64,000 bases of DNA from Spirochaetales bacterium (lineage in GTDB: Bacteria > Spirochaetota > Spirochaetia > JABMQR01), in the NCBI GenBank assembly GCA_018399255.1, contig JAGYPA010000013.1:1-64000 (forward strand), given 5' to 3'. This document shows, piece by piece, positions 24,351 through 32,689 of this stretch. A program made the position numbers and the translations under genes. Under the pieces are notes generated by a model, which worked only from the letters and a program-made list of their open reading frames with translations, was not told where the DNA came from and ran no database searches. Numbering within the stretch: position 1 is the stretch's first letter; every line of letters begins with the position of its first letter.

Positions 24351-25700
24351 ATGAGAAACAGAAAAGTACTTTTTGTTTTTTTGGCCCTGATTGTCTTAGC
24401 AATGCCTATATGGGCAGCAGGACAGCAGGAAGCGGCTGGAGAAGCTGAGGCTTCAGGAGAATTTGACTGGAAGCGCTATGAGGGGCAGGAGATTCACTTT
24501 CTGGCCAACAACAATCCGATCGGGCAGCTTTTTCAGAAATACTCTGCCGAATTTACCGAGCTGACCGGAATTGAAGTGACAATTTCGTTGTTTGCTGAGC
24601 AGCAGTATCGCCAGAGACTCCAGACAATCATGCAGGCAAAGAGTGATGAAATAGACCTGTATATGTCGCTGGTTTCCAGAGAAGGTGATTTATACGACAA
24701 AGCCGGATGGTATCAGGATCTCTATCCAATGCTGAACAATTCGTCACTGACATCCCCGGATTATGACTTTGCCGATATTGGTGAAGGTATTGTAAATGCA
24801 TCAGTTTTTTCCGGGCGTCTTACCGGTGTTCCGAACAACATAGAAGGTCCGGTTCTCTATTACCGATCAGATATTCTGAACGAACTGGGTATTGCCCCTC
24901 CGAAAAGCTTGGACGAGCTGGAAGCGGCTGTCAAGAAGGTTAAAGCCGCCAAGCCGGATATGGTTCCCTTCGCATCCCGCGGTCTTGCGGCAGCAGCCCC
25001 CTATACCTTCAGTAATTTTCTGCACAATATGGGCGGAGATTACGTGGGAGCGGATGGAAAATCAGCCCTTTCGACCCCTGAAGCGCTTGCGGCAATCGAA
25101 CTGTATGCACGCCTGCAGAGAGACTACGGTCCTCCGGGAGTCATTAACTATTCATATCCTCAGTTGACTGCGCTTAATTCCAATGGTCAATCCGTTTTTA
25201 ACTTCCAGTCGAGCAACGAGTTTGGAAAGATTATGGAAAGCGGCGAACGGACAAAAGACACAGAAATCATGGCACTTCCCCCCGGACCTGGCGGAAGCAC
25301 CCCGGTCGTTATCGGCTGGCAGCTGTCAATTTCTCCCCATTCCGAGAGACAGGAACTGGCCTGGTATTTTCTGCAGTGGGCAACCAGCAAAGAGATGCAG
25401 GTCAAGCTTGGTCTCGAAGGACTGGCACCCCCGAGGACATCAGTCTGGGAATCAGATGAGTATATAGCCTGGCTCGCTGAAGAACCGGTTCGTCAGCAGT
25501 GGTCGGAAGCCCTTACCGTGCTTTCACAGACCGGCAGTTCGGTACTTGCCCCCCAGATTATTCTTCAGCCTGAGACAAGAAAAATTATCGGCGAGGCTGT
25601 GGGAAGCGTAACCTTGAACGAAGCAACTTCCCAACAGGCTGCTCAGAAAGCTGATCAGCTGATCAATGTCCTGATAGAACGATCGGCGGCAATGCAGTAG
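24351..25700 (+). CDS. Sugar ABC solute-binding protein
   Basis: A 449-aa family 1 extracellular binding protein. The signal peptide (RKVLFVFLALIVLAMPIWA) is followed by the mature start AGQQEAAGEAEASGE, a spirochaete-style Gln/Glu-rich linker. Start chosen at 24351 because GGAG lies 7 bases before it; the in-frame ATG at 24345 overlaps that site. Two permease genes follow after a hairpin that probably reduces their expression relative to this gene. Cargo is unknown, probably the polyol or sugar acid handled by the surrounding enzymes. Confidence 0.9.
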   Translation: MRNRKVLFVFLALIVLAMPIWAAGQQEAAGEAEASGEFDWKRYEGQEIHFLANNNPIGQLFQKYSAEFTELTGIEVTISLFAEQQYRQRLQTIMQAKSDEIDLYMSLVSREGDLYDKAGWYQDLYPMLNNSSLTSPDYDFADIGEGIVNASVFSGRLTGVPNNIEGPVLYYRSDILNELGIAPPKSLDELEAAVKKVKAAKPDMVPFASRGLAAAAPYTFSNFLHNMGGDYVGADGKSALSTPEALAAIELYARLQRDYGPPGVINYSYPQLTALNSNGQSVFNFQSSNEFGKIMESGERTKDTEIMALPPGPGGSTPVVIGWQLSISPHSERQELAWYFLQWATSKEMQVKLGLEGLAPPRTSVWESDEYIAWLAEEPVRQQWSEALTVLSQTGSSVLAPQIILQPETRKIIGEAVGSVTLNEATSQQAAQKADQLINVLIERSAAMQ

Positions 25701-25766
25701 CAGAAAGCTTCAGAAGCCTTCATCAGGTTGCCTGAGGCTTCAGAGCCGAGAATTACACAATGGAAG

Positions 25767-25815
25767 ATTTCTCCTGCTGTCGGAACAAGACCGGCAGCAG
25801 GAAATTTTTATTTCT
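25767..25815 (+). terminator. Hairpin attenuator between SBP and permease
   Basis: An 11-bp stem (CCTGCTGTCGG against CCGGCAGCAGG, one G-T pair) with a 7-nt loop, followed by TTTTTATTTCTTT. It is a good intrinsic terminator shape, placed after the binding-protein gene and 22 bp before the permease start. Partial read-through would give the usual excess of binding protein over permease. Confidence 0.8.
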
Positions 25816-25836
25816 TTCATTACAAAGACAGGTGCT

Positions 25837-26697
25837 ATGAAACAAAAGGAACGGATTCCATTTTTACTGCTCATAGGTCCCGCAGCTGTTTTTACGGTGC
25901 TTATGACCGCTCTGCCGTTTGTGCAGGTTATAAACATGAGCCTCAAGGATTTCATCATAGGATTCCAAGGTGTCTATATCGGCTTGGAAAACTATGCGGT
26001 AATGCTTAAGGATCCTGTTTTCTGGAATGGGCTGCGGGTTACCTTTGAGCTCTACTTTTTATCATTGTTCAGTCAGCTTCTCATTGGACTCTACATAGCT
26101 GTTCTTCTTCATCGGAAGCTGAAAGGTTCCCGTTTTTTACGTACCATCCTGCTTTCCCCGTTTACCATGCCTCCCGTGGCGGTGGGCATGATGTGGCTGA
26201 TTCTGCTCGACCCGTCATTCGGGCCGGCAAATTATTTTCTCGAGCTTATCGGTCTCGAGAAGAGCCTCTTTCTGGCATCTCCCAGTCTGGTCATTCGAAC
26301 CCTTGCCGCCATAGATACCTGGCAGTTTACCCCTTTTGTGGTCCTCATCCTGCTTGGCGGGCTGCAGACCCTCCCTGAGGAACCCTACGAAGCGGCAGAA
26401 ATTGACGGGGCAACCCGACGACAGCGCTTTTTCTATATAACACTGCCCCTGCTGCGGCCCTCGATCATAACTGCGACAATACTGCGGAGCATCGATTTGC
26501 TGCGGTTCTTTGACACCATTTACATAACTACCCAGGGAGGTCCCGGTACAGCCTCGACGACCTTGAATATATACGCGTACAATACGGGCTTTGTCTACTT
26601 CCGGATGGGATATGCATCCGCTCTCATGATCACGCTCATGGCGGTTGTTCTCATAACCGTTGTCTTTTTCAACTTTCTGCGCAAGCGGCAGTATTAG
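25837..26697 (+). CDS. Sugar ABC transporter permease, MalF type
   Basis: A 286-aa CUT1 permease with about six membrane helices (FLLLIGPAAVFTVLMTALPF first) and the EAA loop TLPEEPYEAAEIDGATRRQR that contacts the ATPase. It partners the MalG-type protein encoded 28 bp downstream. No ATPase is encoded in the cluster. Weak GC-rich context follows the upstream attenuator; the start is the first ATG after it. Confidence 0.92.
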   Translation: MKQKERIPFLLLIGPAAVFTVLMTALPFVQVINMSLKDFIIGFQGVYIGLENYAVMLKDPVFWNGLRVTFELYFLSLFSQLLIGLYIAVLLHRKLKGSRFLRTILLSPFTMPPVAVGMMWLILLDPSFGPANYFLELIGLEKSLFLASPSLVIRTLAAIDTWQFTPFVVLILLGGLQTLPEEPYEAAEIDGATRRQRFFYITLPLLRPSIITATILRSIDLLRFFDTIYITTQGGPGTASTTLNIYAYNTGFVYFRMGYASALMITLMAVVLITVVFFNFLRKRQY

Positions 26698-26725
26698 ACC
26701 CCATTATCTGTAGGAGAAGAAACTG

Positions 26726-27544
26726 ATGCATCATATTGGAAAAGCAAGAAAGGCGGCTACATACATTCAGTACCTCCTGATATCGCTGCTTATTCTCGTT
26801 CCGGTTGTCTGGCTGGTTGTTTCAAGCTTCAAACCCTCCTCGGCCGTTGTCTCCTACCCGCCGGTTTTCAAGTTTACCCCGATAATCGACAACTATGTGC
26901 AGCTGTTCAAGAACCTGCCGTATATGCTCTATACCCTGAACAGTATTCTGATTGCCGGGGGATCTACCATTTTGGGACTTCTTCTTGCCGTCCCGGCAGC
27001 TTTTGCCGTGTCCTGGTATAAAAAATCCTGGCCTACCTCAGTTGCGCTGCTGGCCAGAATGGCCCCGGGGGGGCTCTATCTGCTTCCCTGGTATATCATT
27101 TTTTCCCGCTTGGGCATCAATGGAACCTACCTTGCGCTTATCCTTACCCATACGGTTATTACCATGCCCCTCTCGCTGCTAATTATGGCTTCCTTTTTTG
27201 ATGAACTCCCCCGGGAACTGATGGAGTGCGGCATGGTAGACGGGTACAGTCTGGGCGGAGTAATTTTAAAAATCGCCGTTCCCCTGAGTGCCCCGGGAAT
27301 GGTAGTTTCCACCGTACTGACATTTATTCTTTCCTGGAACTATTTTCTTTTTGCGCTGGTTCTGTCCAAGATCCGGACGACTCCGCTCACCGTAGCCGCC
27401 TTTAAATTTGTCGGGGAAGGGGTAACCGACTGGGGCATGCTCATGGCGGCAGCAACAGTTCTGGCAATACCGCCGCTGGTGATAACCTTTTTTGCCCAGA
27501 AATGGCTGGTTCAGGGACTGACCTATGGGGCGGTGAAGGGATGA
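26726..27544 (+). CDS. Sugar ABC transporter permease, MalG type
   Basis: A 272-aa CUT1 permease with an N-terminal helix (LLISLLILVPVVWLVVSSFK), the EAA loop ELPRELMECGMVDGYSL and the typical VKG end. GTAGGAG precedes its start. Its stop overlaps the start of the FGGY kinase gene (ATGA), tying uptake to phosphorylation. Confidence 0.92.
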   Translation: MHHIGKARKAATYIQYLLISLLILVPVVWLVVSSFKPSSAVVSYPPVFKFTPIIDNYVQLFKNLPYMLYTLNSILIAGGSTILGLLLAVPAAFAVSWYKKSWPTSVALLARMAPGGLYLLPWYIIFSRLGINGTYLALILTHTVITMPLSLLIMASFFDELPRELMECGMVDGYSLGGVILKIAVPLSAPGMVVSTVLTFILSWNYFLFALVLSKIRTTPLTVAAFKFVGEGVTDWGMLMAAATVLAIPPLVITFFAQKWLVQGLTYGAVKG

Positions 27545-29070
27545 GTCGAACCGTACTGACCGTTGACGTAGGAACTACAAACTGGAAGGTCTTACTCTTT
27601 ACCGAAGCCGGTGAAATTGTAAGCAAGCGAGAAATCCCTGCAAGAGCGGAACGTGATGATTACGGTTCAATCTATGATCCGAAGGTCATGTGGGAAAGCA
27701 TTGCCGCAGCAATTGGTGACATCCTGGAGTCCAATGAGGGTCCTGAACCTGAGGCGGTCAGCATAACCAGCATGGGAGAAGCTGGAATCCCACTCGGTAA
27801 AGATGGTGAACCGGTATATCCGATCATTACCTGGTACGATTCACGCACTATACCGCAGGCGAGGCAGATAGAAGAGCTGGTAGGGGCGGAAAAGCTTTTT
27901 GAAATTACCGGACTGGATCCCAACCCCGTTTTTTCCCTGGCCAAACTGGTCTGGATCAAGCAGCATGAGCCTCAGGTGTTCAGGAAAATCAGCCAGTGGC
28001 TTTCGGTCGCAGACTATATTAACTATTGTCTCTGCGGTGAGATCGTTACCGATTACAGCCTTGCCTCCCGCACCATGGCCTTCGACCTTGATACGGGAAG
28101 CTGGTCTGAAGAGATTCTGGATGCTGTTGGTGTATCAGCGGCCATATTCCCGCCGGTCAAGGCTGCCGGAACCCCGATCGGTAAGGTGAGTTCTGAAGCA
28201 GCCCGTATTACTCATATTCCTGCCGGAACCCCGGTAGTGCTTGGCGGTCACGACCATCACTGCGGATACCTTGCAGCCGGAGCACTGCTTCGTGACTGTG
28301 TTCTCGATTCTTCCGGCACTGTCGAGAGTATAATGACCCTGCTTAAAAAGGATGCCGACCGGCCGAGGATCTTTCGAAAAATGCGGATCGGCTATTTTAT
28401 AGAGCCGACTCGGTATGCAACTATGGGCGGAATTCTGGCATCGGGAAGGTCGGTAGAGTGGGCCATCGAGCATATATGGAAGAGCCCGGTAAGCGATCAG
28501 AAAGGGTACGACCGCATGATGGCTGAAGTTGCCGCAGTGCCGCCAGGGGCGGGGGGAATTCTCTATCAGCCGCATCTTACCGGGGCCGGCGCCCCCTACT
28601 GGGATCCGGGCTCTCGCGGTGCGTTTGTCGGACTGAAAAGCAGCCATACCAGAGCGCATCTGATGCGGGCTCTGTTTGAAGGCCTCAGCTTTGAGCTGAA
28701 GGTACTGCTCGAGACGGTTGAGGCAGCCTTCGATATGAACGTCCCGGTGCTGAACACGGTAGGCGGCGGCGCCCGGAATGCCGTCTGGCAGCAGATGAAG
28801 TCGGATATCACGGGAAAGCAGGTCAATATACCCGACATCAAGGATGCAACTCCTCAGGGGGCTGCCCTGCTGGCTGCTGTGGGGATCGGCATCTATCGGG
28901 ACCTGCAGGAAGCCTCCAAAAGCACCTTCCGGATTAAGCGGACCTTTGAACCGCGGGAAGAATATCAGGAGTATTACGGAAAACTCTACAAAATTTACCG
29001 ACAAGTCTACGGAAGTCTTGCGGATATCCATAATTCCATCAATGAAACGACCTGGGAGAAGCATACATGA
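27541..29070 (+). CDS. FGGY-family carbohydrate kinase
   Basis: A 509-aa kinase with the two-domain actin-like fold: phosphate-1 motif TVDVGTTNWKVLLF near the N-terminus, GHDHHCGYLAAGAL in the middle, and the adenosine-site motif NTVGGGARNAVWQQ near residue 415. FGGY kinases phosphorylate ketoses, polyols or AI-2; the exact substrate cannot be read. The start at 27541 is supported by the ATGA overlap and GAAGGG; an upstream in-frame start at 27502 would overlap the permease unnecessarily. The stop overlaps the isomerase start by 4 bp. Confidence 0.9.
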   Translation: MSRTVLTVDVGTTNWKVLLFTEAGEIVSKREIPARAERDDYGSIYDPKVMWESIAAAIGDILESNEGPEPEAVSITSMGEAGIPLGKDGEPVYPIITWYDSRTIPQARQIEELVGAEKLFEITGLDPNPVFSLAKLVWIKQHEPQVFRKISQWLSVADYINYCLCGEIVTDYSLASRTMAFDLDTGSWSEEILDAVGVSAAIFPPVKAAGTPIGKVSSEAARITHIPAGTPVVLGGHDHHCGYLAAGALLRDCVLDSSGTVESIMTLLKKDADRPRIFRKMRIGYFIEPTRYATMGGILASGRSVEWAIEHIWKSPVSDQKGYDRMMAEVAAVPPGAGGILYQPHLTGAGAPYWDPGSRGAFVGLKSSHTRAHLMRALFEGLSFELKVLLETVEAAFDMNVPVLNTVGGGARNAVWQQMKSDITGKQVNIPDIKDATPQGAALLAAVGIGIYRDLQEASKSTFRIKRTFEPREEYQEYYGKLYKIYRQVYGSLADIHNSINETTWEKHT

Positions 29071-30004
29071 CCTATTTTTTCGTGAATTTAAAGCGGTTCG
29101 ATGTCCCCGTCTCCAGGGGAGGGATTTGCCCCCTTGAAGATTCAGCCAGATGGGCAGAGGAAGTGGTAAAGGAGAGTCTGGAACTCGGTTTCGACCAGTA
29201 TGATGATATTCAGATTATCTATTTTTTTCCAGAAAGTCTTCTGCTCACCGCAAAGCAGGTTCTGAACGAGCTTGCACCGTCCGGCAAATCTCTCCAGCTG
29301 GGGAGCCAGGGCGTCTATCGTGAAAACGTTGCAGCGGGGGGCAACTTTGGAGCCTTTACCACCTTTCTTCCTGCCGCAGCGGCTGCTCTATCGGCTGCCG
29401 CTGGTCCCTTATAGGCCACTCCGAGGAGCGCAAGAATCTGTTCGGTCTGCTGGCAGCCTATGATCCTGCGGTAATGGGGGATACAAAGGCTATGACCGCT
29501 GCAAACAGGACAATACACGCGATTGTGAATCAGGAAGCGCACCGGGCGTTTGAATCGGGTCTGAATGTGCTGTTATGTGTCGGAGAAACCTTGGAGGAGC
29601 GCGGAGAAGGCGGTTTTGAGGAACAGAAGCCGAGACTGGAAAGCATCTTTCGCGAGCAGATCGAAATTGGGCTGAATGGACTGGGAGCGTACCTGGGTGA
29701 TATGAAATTGGTCATCGGCTACGAACCGCGATGGGCGATCGGTCCGGGCAAGACGCCGCCTGATGCCGGGTATATCCGTTTTGCTGCTGAAACAATCCGC
29801 AATGCCGCCCGGGAGCTGTACGGGCTCGATGTTCCGGTTGTCTACGGAGGCGGTCTGAAAGTCGAAAATGCAGAAGCCGTTTCTGCCGTCAGTTCGATAT
29901 CAGGGGGACTGGCTGCGCTGACCAGGTTTACCGTACCGCCGGCTTTTTCTCCCCGGGGACTGAAGGAGATTATCGACAAGTACCAACACAGGAGTATGTT
30001 ATGA
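29067..30004 (+). pseudogene. Triose-phosphate-isomerase-like gene with one frameshift
   Basis: The two halves read as one TIM-barrel isomerase of about 312 residues. The first half (29067-about 29392) has the variant opening FVNLKRFDVPVSRGGICP and GGNFGAFTT. The second half reads CRWSLIGHSEERKNLFGL (catalytic His), then GYEPRWAIGPGKTPPDAGY (catalytic Glu) and the phosphate loop VYGGG. One base appears lost near 29392, between CTA and GGCTGCCGCTGG, so translation from the start would stop at 29412. All catalytic residues are otherwise intact and the end overlaps the next gene by 4 bp, so this is either a very recent mutation or a sequencing error. Relatives may act as tetrulose-phosphate rather than triose-phosphate isomerases. 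Confidence 0.8.
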
Positions 30005-31458
30005 AACTGCAGTTTGAATACGGTCAAGGCTTTATGGATGCCGAGCTTCCCGATGAGAATACCGAGGTCTTTATCCCCGGACAGACGGTTCCGGACCCTC
30101 CCTCCCTTGCCGACCCGGTGGAAGAGACCCGCAAAGCGATTCTGCATCCCGATGGGATTGAGCCTATCGCGCAGCAGGTAGGCAAAGGATCAAAGGTTGT
30201 CATTGTCTTTCCTGACCGTGTCAAGGGAGGAAGTCATGCAGCTTCTCATAGGAAGGTGTCCATCCCCCTGGTTCTGGAAGAGTGCCTGAAGGCAGGAGTG
30301 GAGAAAAAAGATATCCTGCTTATCTGTTCCAATGGCCTGCACAGGAAAAATACTCCCAATGAGATTAAAGGCCTGCTTGGCGAGCAGCTTTTCAACGAAT
30401 ACTATTACACGCACCAGATTATCAATCATGATTCTGAAGACTGGAGCAATCTGGTTGATCTCGGTTTTGATGAGCAGGGCGATCCGGTTATCATGAATAA
30501 AGCTGCTTTTGAGGCCGACCTTACGGTAACCATCGGACATGTGCTGGGGAATCCCTACGGTGGTTATTCAGGCGGCTATAAACATGTTGCGACCGGAATT
30601 ACCCATTGGAAAAGTATTGCAAGCCATCACATTCCCCACGTGATGCACCGTGAAGACTTTACTCCAGTCTCCGGCAAAAGCCTGATGCGCAGCAAGTTTG
30701 ACGCTATCGGGATGTATATGGAGCAGAAGATGGGCCGAAAGTTCTTTATGGTTGATGCCGTCCTCGATACCCATGCCCGCCAGATTGCAGTTTTTGCCGG
30801 GTCCGGAGAGAAGATTCAAAAGCCAAGCTTCCGGACAGCCGACCGGCGGACGTATGTTCCCTGGGCGGAGAAGAAATTTGATGTGATGGTGTTCGGCATG
30901 CCCCAGTCTTTCCACTACGGCAACGGCATGGGCACAAATCCGATTTTCATGCTGCAGGCTATCAGCGCTCAGATTATTCGCCACCGGCGTGTCCTCAGTG
31001 ACAACCCGGTTATTATCTGTTCATCGATCTGCAACGGGTATTTTCACGATGAGGAATTTCCATCGTACCGGGCACTATATGAACTGTTTCAAAAAGACTA
31101 CCATCAGATTCTGCCGGACTGTGATGTGAACAGCGAATACTTCGCCATGAATCAGGAGTATATTGATAAGTATCGATTCAATTACGGGTTTCATCCATAT
31201 CATGGGTTTTCCATGATCTCCTGCGGTCATATTGCGGAGATGGAGTCTGCGGCTGTCTATATAGTGGGAGCCTATGAACCGGGGTATGCCAGGGGGATGG
31301 GTATGAAAACCCGGGCAACTTTTGCAGATGCCCTCAAGGATGCGCAAAAGTATACCGGCCCGTCACCCAGAATCCTTGCGCTTCCCAAAGCCTTTACCTG
31401 TGCTTCAGTGCATTTGATGATGAAGGATGCCAGACTCCCGGAGCAGGGGCATATGTAG
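30001..31458 (+). CDS. LarA-type nickel-pincer racemase/epimerase
   Basis: A 485-aa member of the lactate racemase LarA family, whose nickel-pincer nucleotide cofactor racemises alpha-hydroxy acids. Counterparts of the LarA catalytic residues are visible: H114 (NGLHRKN), H180 (TIGHVLGN), K194 in GGYSGGYKHVATG (the cofactor-attaching Lys) and H210 (SIASHH). LarA homologues include malate, phenyllactate and aldonate epimerases, so in this sugar cluster an aldonate or similar hydroxy acid is more likely than lactate. Cofactor-synthesis genes larB, larC and larE are not in the window. It is the last gene of the operon. Confidence 0.85.
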   Translation: MKLQFEYGQGFMDAELPDENTEVFIPGQTVPDPPSLADPVEETRKAILHPDGIEPIAQQVGKGSKVVIVFPDRVKGGSHAASHRKVSIPLVLEECLKAGVEKKDILLICSNGLHRKNTPNEIKGLLGEQLFNEYYYTHQIINHDSEDWSNLVDLGFDEQGDPVIMNKAAFEADLTVTIGHVLGNPYGGYSGGYKHVATGITHWKSIASHHIPHVMHREDFTPVSGKSLMRSKFDAIGMYMEQKMGRKFFMVDAVLDTHARQIAVFAGSGEKIQKPSFRTADRRTYVPWAEKKFDVMVFGMPQSFHYGNGMGTNPIFMLQAISAQIIRHRRVLSDNPVIICSSICNGYFHDEEFPSYRALYELFQKDYHQILPDCDVNSEYFAMNQEYIDKYRFNYGFHPYHGFSMISCGHIAEMESAAVYIVGAYEPGYARGMGMKTRATFADALKDAQKYTGPSPRILALPKAFTCASVHLMMKDARLPEQGHM

Positions 31459-31477
31459 GAATGCTCCGGCTTGCCGC

Positions 31478-31524
31478 TGCCGCATGGGTGCCGCATAGCT
31501 GCCGCATGGCTGCCGCATGGGTGC
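31478..31524. repeat. 11-bp tandem repeat TGCCGCATGGG
   Basis: Four 11-bp units (TGCCGCATGGG with minor changes) lie in the 145-bp gap after the LarA-type gene, followed by a T run (31526-31533). It may have arisen by slippage; a weak terminator role is possible. Confidence 0.85.
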
Positions 31525-31603
31525 ACTTTTTTTATTGACTTTAGCTGCTGTAAAAGACATGCTGTGATTACCGCATGAGCAGGGAAGGACTATTACAGAG
31601 ACA

Positions 31604-31897
31604 GTGTATCCCGATTATGAAGATTATCTGCAAATGGTTGAAGAGGTGTACGCTGGTTTTGGTTCAGGGGTATTTGCCCGTCCTAAAGATGAGAGCTTTC
31701 ACAGTTCCATACATCAGATTAAGCAGAGTTTCGCCGGTACAGAATTGTATCCTTCTTTGGAAGAGAAGGCGGCCAACCTGCTCTACTTTATCGTGAAAAA
31801 TCACTCCTTTGTGGATGGCATAATAGCGGGCTTTCAGGATGCGAGTGTAAGTACCAGAACTGTGATTGACAATGAGTATGTCGTTGTATACACTTAG
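31604..31897 (+). pseudogene. Fic/RhuM-type gene remnant
   Basis: A 97-codon frame whose middle matches the Fic/Doc family just before its active site: IHQIKQSFAGTELYPSLEEK, then AANLLYFIVKNHSFVDG. In functional Fic proteins this reads HPFxDGNGR or HPFVDGNKR; here the motif breaks after DG into unrelated sequence, so the catalytic loop and everything after it are lost. The tail of the frame overlaps the promoter of the following vapBC pair. Confidence 0.7.
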
Positions 31898-31909
31898 AGT
31901 GTACACAAC
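31866..31909 (+). promoter_or_regulatory. vapBC promoter and palindromic operator
   Basis: TTGACA (31866-31871), 17-bp spacer, TACACT (31889-31894). A 27-bp near-perfect palindrome at 31883-31909 (arms GTTGTATACACT and AGTGTACACAAC, centre TAG) covers the -10 box. This is the expected binding site of the antitoxin-toxin complex, giving autorepression. Confidence 0.8.
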
Positions 31910-31921
31910 GGAGGGCAGTTT

Positions 31922-32197
31922 ATGCTAATTGTAAATGCACGGAAGGCAAGGGTTGTTTTCAGTGAATTACTCAGCGAGGCAGAACACGGCGCAGTTGTTT
32001 CTATAACCAGACGCGGTCGGGAGGTCGCCCGACTTGTCCCGCCAGATTCAAAACTCATTCCCCCCGAATCATCCGAATCTGCTGAAAACGGGCGGTTTCC
32101 TGATCTGACCCATTTCCGGAGTACGATTACGGTGCAGGGGAAGGGGAAACCGACAAGTGAACAGGTCGCAGACATGCGCGATGAGGAGCGGTATTGA
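31922..32197 (+). CDS. Phd/YefM-type antitoxin (VapB role)
   Basis: A 91-aa antitoxin of the Phd/YefM fold: MLIVNARKARVVFSELLSEA, then GAVVSITRRGREVARLVPP. The N-terminal half should bind the operator palindrome just upstream; the Pro/Ser/Glu-rich C-terminal half should wrap and neutralise the PIN-domain toxin encoded next. GGAGGG precedes the ATG. The stop overlaps the toxin start (TGATG). Confidence 0.9.
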   Translation: MLIVNARKARVVFSELLSEAEHGAVVSITRRGREVARLVPPDSKLIPPESSESAENGRFPDLTHFRSTITVQGKGKPTSEQVADMRDEERY

Positions 32198-32616
32198 TGA
32201 TCTATCTTGATACCAGCGTTCTCATGGCATTGTATATACAGGAACCGAAAAGTGATATAGTGCAGGAGTTTGTCAGAGGTATAGGGAAACCTGCTTTGAG
32301 TTCGTTAACTGAAGTAGAGTTTGCTTCCGCCGTCTCCCGGCGTACACGCATGGGAGAACTTTCTCAGGATGATGGATTTCGGGTAATATCTCAATTCCAG
32401 TTCCATTTGAATGATCACATGTTTACCCTGTATCCCATAATGCAAAAAGAATTTGAACTTGCTCGTGAGTGGATTGGCAGATTATCGACCCCGTTGCGAA
32501 CTCTTGATGCCCTGCATCTTGCTGTGGCTTTTGCCAATCACCTGACACTTGCCACGGCCGACAGGCATCTAGCAGAATCAGCAAAAAGGCTTGGAATCAC
32601 GGTAGAGGGCATCTGA
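32197..32616 (+). CDS. vapC: PIN-domain toxin VapC
   Basis: A 139-aa PIN-domain ribonuclease. Acidic active-site residues are in place: D4 in MIYLDTSVLMALY, Glu in SLTEVEFASAV, Asp in TLDALHLAVA and Asp in LATADRHLA. ATG at 32197 overlaps the antitoxin stop by one base; a TTG three bases earlier is the only alternative. VapC toxins cleave tRNA or rRNA; the target here is unknown. The pair appears intact. Confidence 0.92.
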   Translation: MIYLDTSVLMALYIQEPKSDIVQEFVRGIGKPALSSLTEVEFASAVSRRTRMGELSQDDGFRVISQFQFHLNDHMFTLYPIMQKEFELAREWIGRLSTPLRTLDALHLAVAFANHLTLATADRHLAESAKRLGITVEGI

Positions 32617-32689
32617 AATCCTCAGCTGTCTGGCGTATAGCGATAGCCAGCCGGAATTCCTTCGCTTTCCAAAGCTTACCCTCATTCGT

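Noticed and set aside
28135-29064. 309-codon minus-strand frame
   Set aside because: Shadow of the FGGY kinase gene.
29067-30004. Programmed frameshift in the isomerase gene
   Set aside because: No slippery heptamer or stimulatory hairpin is apparent near 29392; mutation or sequencing error is simpler.
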